Source: Polytrichum commune
Lineage: Eukaryota > Streptophyta > Polytrichopsida > Polytrichales > Polytrichaceae
Assembly (NCBI GenBank): GCA_950295325.1
Contig: OX485804.1
Location: 12,648,001 to 12,712,000, forward strand
Direction of reading: 5' to 3'
DNA: 64,000 bases
Position numbers and translations under genes: made by a program
Part shown: one piece after another, positions 60,530 to 64,000 of the stretch
Position numbering within the stretch: position 1 is the first letter of the stretch
Layout of the letters: each line of letters opens with the position of its first letter
The notes under the pieces: model-generated
The model's database searches: none
Seen by the model: the letters and a program-made list of their open reading frames with translations, nothing else
Told to the model about the DNA's origin: nothing

Positions 60530-61898
60530 GGATATCTTATACAAGTTTTGTGTTACAAATTGAAGCAACGATCACTGCTTAGACATTCCTCGCTAATTAT
60601 TTACTTTGCAGGGTGGAGCTTCAGTTGGGAAATGAATCTTATTTCCACTAACAATGGGAAGTGAGAAGAGGAAGAAGCATGCATTTGTACATTACCTCTG
60701 GCCTTTTTTAAGGGAGTGAGGGAAGGCTCAAGTAACAAAAGCTCTGCTTCAGGTTGAATAAATAGTGCAGATGTGCCTATTAGACTTTCTCATAAAGTCT
60801 CAGCATTCAGTACTTGGTTGGGATACCTTGAGGATTGGATATTCACAACCAGGATGGGTGTAATACTCTCTGAGAATATAGAAAGAATTTCTTCTCTGAG
60901 AGATAAATACATCTAATTTGCAGATATTTGAAATCAAAGGTATCGTGTTCTGGTATTTTCTTACTGCTGGCTAGTATTATTCTCATACCTTTTCCTCAAC
61001 TTGTGGGTGGAGAGTGCTTTAATCAGGAACTTCCATGAACAAAACACTTGTTCCTGGTTCCAACGTAGATTTGGGGCACAGCATACCATGGGTTAAACTT
61101 GTACCTAATGAAAATGTGATGAACCATTTAGTACTTGTCGGAAGGCTCACAAACTAGTTGACCAAGCCTTTGTATTAACTGCAATTTGGACTGCTAATGA
61201 CCTGAATTTCTTCATCGATAGACACATGAGATTGAGCCCATTGCAGCTCATGCTGACAGATGTGAACCATGCGTGACTTTACAAAGCTTTGGAATCCTGC
61301 AAGCTATGATAATGTCCCATTAATGAGTTAAATATCGGTGCAGATCAATGCCATTTTGTGTATAAGTAAGAGATTTCAAGTAACAAGCACCCTTGAACAG
61401 TACAGAAACTGCAGATATTGAAAGCTTTGGTAGGAGCAAAAGAAGGACCCTGCACAAGATATACAACAGTGGGGTAAATTCTCAACGAACTTAGATGTTG
61501 TAAGAGCAAAGTTGAGATTCTTGAGTTGAGGAGCAAGGCACATACACAGAGCTCGTCAGCATTGCAAGCAACAGTGTTGAGTTTGAGACGTAACTGGGGG
61601 CGGTTCTATGACAAATTCTGTGTATTGGTCAGACGAGTCGGTGGGAATCATTTATTTGCAGGTCTGAAGTTTGATCAAGAGCAGGTTGAACCAGATTGGG
61701 TTGAACCATTTCCTTGTTCCCAAACAGGATGCTGATGCTAGATCAGGTTAGGTTAGGGGCTCCGAGGTTAACATACAGGATATAAAGTCAAAAACCACTC
61801 AAGAGTTGCTGAAATTTGACTTTGATCTAAAGTACACTGTTAGGCAGGGGCAAACCTCTATTCTTTTAGGAGAACGCAGGTAGCAGTGGGTTAGATGT
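60530..61898. other. No recognised gene; 3' flank of RMD5
   Basis: Only short ORFs. The end near 61898 should contain the 3' UTR of the minus-strand gene. Confidence 0.35.
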
Positions 61899-63562
61899 TC
61901 AAAGTTGGATTTGCCTGCAAAGAGAAATAGTGGTCTCAGATGGGCAGTAGGGACACTTGAAAGTTCGGTTATGGCCTTTGGCAAGCTTCTGGATAGAATG
62001 TTTACAGAGGACATGGCCACAGGGGAGGAGCATGGGAGGGTTCTCAGCAGTGCTTTGATCGCGTGACACTGGGCATGCAAAAATGGAGTGAAACTGGAAT
62101 CCTTTGTCAAGCTCAATCTCAACTGGCAGCTGCCTCATCAACTGCCATTCGTGTTTCTTGTTCGCCATGAGCGTCGATAGTTTGAGTAATGTGGGGAGAG
62201 CCTGCACCAGAACGGAGTATGTCAGAAGTTTGTCTGGAAAGATCAGGCCCTGTACGCAAATGACTAAGGTAAGTGGACCTAAAACAGACACCTTTTGCTT
62301 TGCAATCACTTCTCCTAGGATATTAAACACATGATTAGTACCAAATGATTACGAAATCCAAATCAAGGCCGTAGCAATTCTCATTATTTTGGGAGCCGTG
62401 TTCAGTTCAATCACTTCAGTGAAGGATTTATAAGGTAGACAACCTTTATTCAATAACTTTACTTAGTAGGACACTATATTTGAGTGGTATGTGGTTTGTG
62501 GCTCCAATAACAGGTAAAAGATGTGTGTTTAGAAGATAAGGGAGTGCGTGCTCAAAATACATTAACCATTATAGGCTCAATAGTCAACATAATTGGGGGG
62601 ACCTATATGACCATATAATGAGCACAAGAATCTTCACTCTGATAATGAATAAGATATTCATATGAGCTCCAGACATTATGAGGAACGCGACTATGGACTC
62701 AATTTGGATTTGCTATCCATCTTGTACTAATTGTGCGCTTCATATCCTAGGATAACTGGGCTGCTTGTAAAAATTAACCATTTAAGACCCATCTACCTTA
62801 CTGATGAAGTGTTACAAATTTCCAAAGTGTATGAGGAGCAGGTTAATGAAAGTTTTGGCGCTGAATGATGAGATACAAGGCGACAGTGCTCACCTGAGAA
62901 CCAGCAGAGATTGTAACCAACAACGGACTCTCATACGACTGCCCTAACAGAGCACAGCATTCACGCATAAACTTGAGAGCAATGGCATCCCAATGTGCAG
63001 GAGACAGGAAATCCGCATACGGGGAAGATTGAAGCCTCCCAGCCCACAGCATACATCCCATCAATCTTTGTATTTCTGGCATGTGTGTATCTGCAAACTG
63101 CTTGAATGAGCCTCGGGCATACTCGAGTGCTGACAACCTGTCCCCTCTCTGCAAGAACTGGAGGAATTGTAGCCTCTGGAGCTTAAATTCGAGCGACGAA
63201 TTCCGTTGTGTTAAAGTCCTGCGGTTCTCCTGTGCCCAATGGAGTGCTGGACCTAAATTCCCCGCGCGCATCTGCTCCAGAATTTGATACATCTCGTAAA
63301 ACTGGACCTTCAATGTTGAGGGATCCTCTCCTTGCGCCTCGTTCACAAAGCAGTCACCCAGGTTGAAGAGCCCCTGTCTGTAGAAATGCAAGGCCACAAT
63401 CTGGTTCATGAGGTGGGTGTCGAATTCAACATCTCGATATGCTTTTGCCAGGTCAGGATTGAAACACTTGTCAATCAGCTTCCCACACTTGTTGATTGCA
63501 AGATTTGTATCCTTCATTGGAGCTGCCGCATGGTTATGTGGACAAACCTCCTTCAACCTCGC
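61899..63562 (-). CDS. RMD5: RMD5-like GID/CTLH E3 ligase subunit, last two exons
   Basis: RMD5 homologues supply the RING-like subunit of the GID/CTLH ubiquitin ligase. Exon 63562-62894 starts after TTATGCAG and ends CAG|GTGAGC. Exon 62201-61899 starts after GGTGCAG and ends at the stop; both joins are in phase 0. Exon one reads LKEVCPHNH, then AYRDVEFDTHLMNQIVALHF (CTLH) and QRLQFLQFLQRGDRLSALEY through LLGQSYESPL (CRA). Exon two starts ALPTLLKLSTLMANKKHEW and carries the Gid-type RING: FACPVS, NPPMLLPCGHVLC and FKCPYCPS, where the second zinc site is reduced as in the family. The N-terminal part (about 120 residues, with LisH) is expected upstream, beyond 63562 and probably outside the window. 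The 692-base intron contains a dispersed repeat. Confidence 0.9.
62470..62690. repeat. Dispersed repeat family R2, copy 2, in an RMD5 intron
   Basis: Diverged match to 22320-22550 (GCTCAATAGTCAACAT, then AATAAGATATTCATATGAG). It sits wholly within the RMD5 intron 62202-62893. Confidence 0.7.
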
Positions 63563-64000
63563 CTGCATAATTCATAATATTACTCAGCATAGTATATATG
63601 TGTGTTCTCTTACATGAGAATACATATGTAGATAATTCTCTCACAATGCTCAATCTCACGTTGATCTTGAATTACTTTCCTTGTTATAATTCATCTTAAA
63701 TAGGGTTGACATGTGGAACATCCTATCACGTTTCTCGTGTGTCAGGTAAATCATGATATAATTTGGTGTAAGATTCTGTGAATCTCAAAATTAGAAAGAG
63801 AACGCATGCACTCTGTTGAGTAATGTTATGAGTTCGAAGGCAATGATCGGAAGTAATCAAACTAATCACTACACTAATGCCTCGTGACTGCAGCAAACCA
63901 AGATTTCCAAGTACAAGGGTAAAACCAGATGTGTCCATGCCAAGAAAGATGCATTTAGGGCTGGTAAATCTTGGAGATGTATAATAGGGCTTCTTGCATT
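63563..64000. other. RMD5 intron sequence up to the window edge
   Basis: No upstream RMD5 exon is recognisable here, so this is read as intron. The short ORFs do not fit the family's N-terminus. Confidence 0.4.

Overview
The window looks like nuclear DNA of a land plant, probably a non-seed plant such as a moss or liverwort. It has GT-AG introns of about 50-700 bases, plant gene families (TPD1-like peptide, PAIR1/PRD3-like meiotic protein, RMD5 ubiquitin-ligase subunit), plant-type transposons, and a BK/Slo-type potassium channel that I would not expect in a flowering plant. The species cannot be fixed from the sequence alone.

Region 1 (1-13.3 kb) is a graveyard of multi-exon genes. It holds a gene with an NGQHT motif resembling ParB/DGQHR proteins, a long acidic protein gene, an FCP1/NIF-type HAD phosphatase homologue and part of an NADP-isocitrate dehydrogenase gene. 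Several exons stay open over hundreds of bases but carry isolated stops that single C-to-T changes could explain. The phosphatase exon is split by a 2181-bp TG...CA element with a 5-bp target duplication. Removing the element and one duplication restores the reading frame. About ten copies of a 22-base palindrome (arms CCCACGGGTG and CACCCGTGGG around TT or AA) lie here, most of those in gene models being in introns. I did not notice it elsewhere in the window.

Region 2 (13.3-30.6 kb) holds two apparently intact genes: the single-exon secreted TPD1-like protein at 18948-19493 (+), and a nine-exon PAIR1/PRD3-like gene at 26636-29436 (-) that splices in phase to 397 residues. The rest is degenerate repeats.

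Region 3 (30.6-49.5 kb) has no recognisable genes. It is a nested transposon zone: PIF/Harbinger-like elements with TAA duplications, a Tourist-like MITE, a 2.5-kb foldback, a 220-bp Stowaway-like MITE and a 987-bp Mutator-like element with a 9-bp duplication. Paralogous copies supply the empty sites for the last two.

Region 4 (49.5-64 kb) carries a complete 19-exon BK/Slo-like channel gene (50044-58308, +; 1105 residues with six transmembrane segments and two RCK domains). At the right edge is the 3' part of an RMD5 gene on the minus strand (61899-63562), whose first exons lie outside the window. No operon-like coupling is expected; the genes appear independent.
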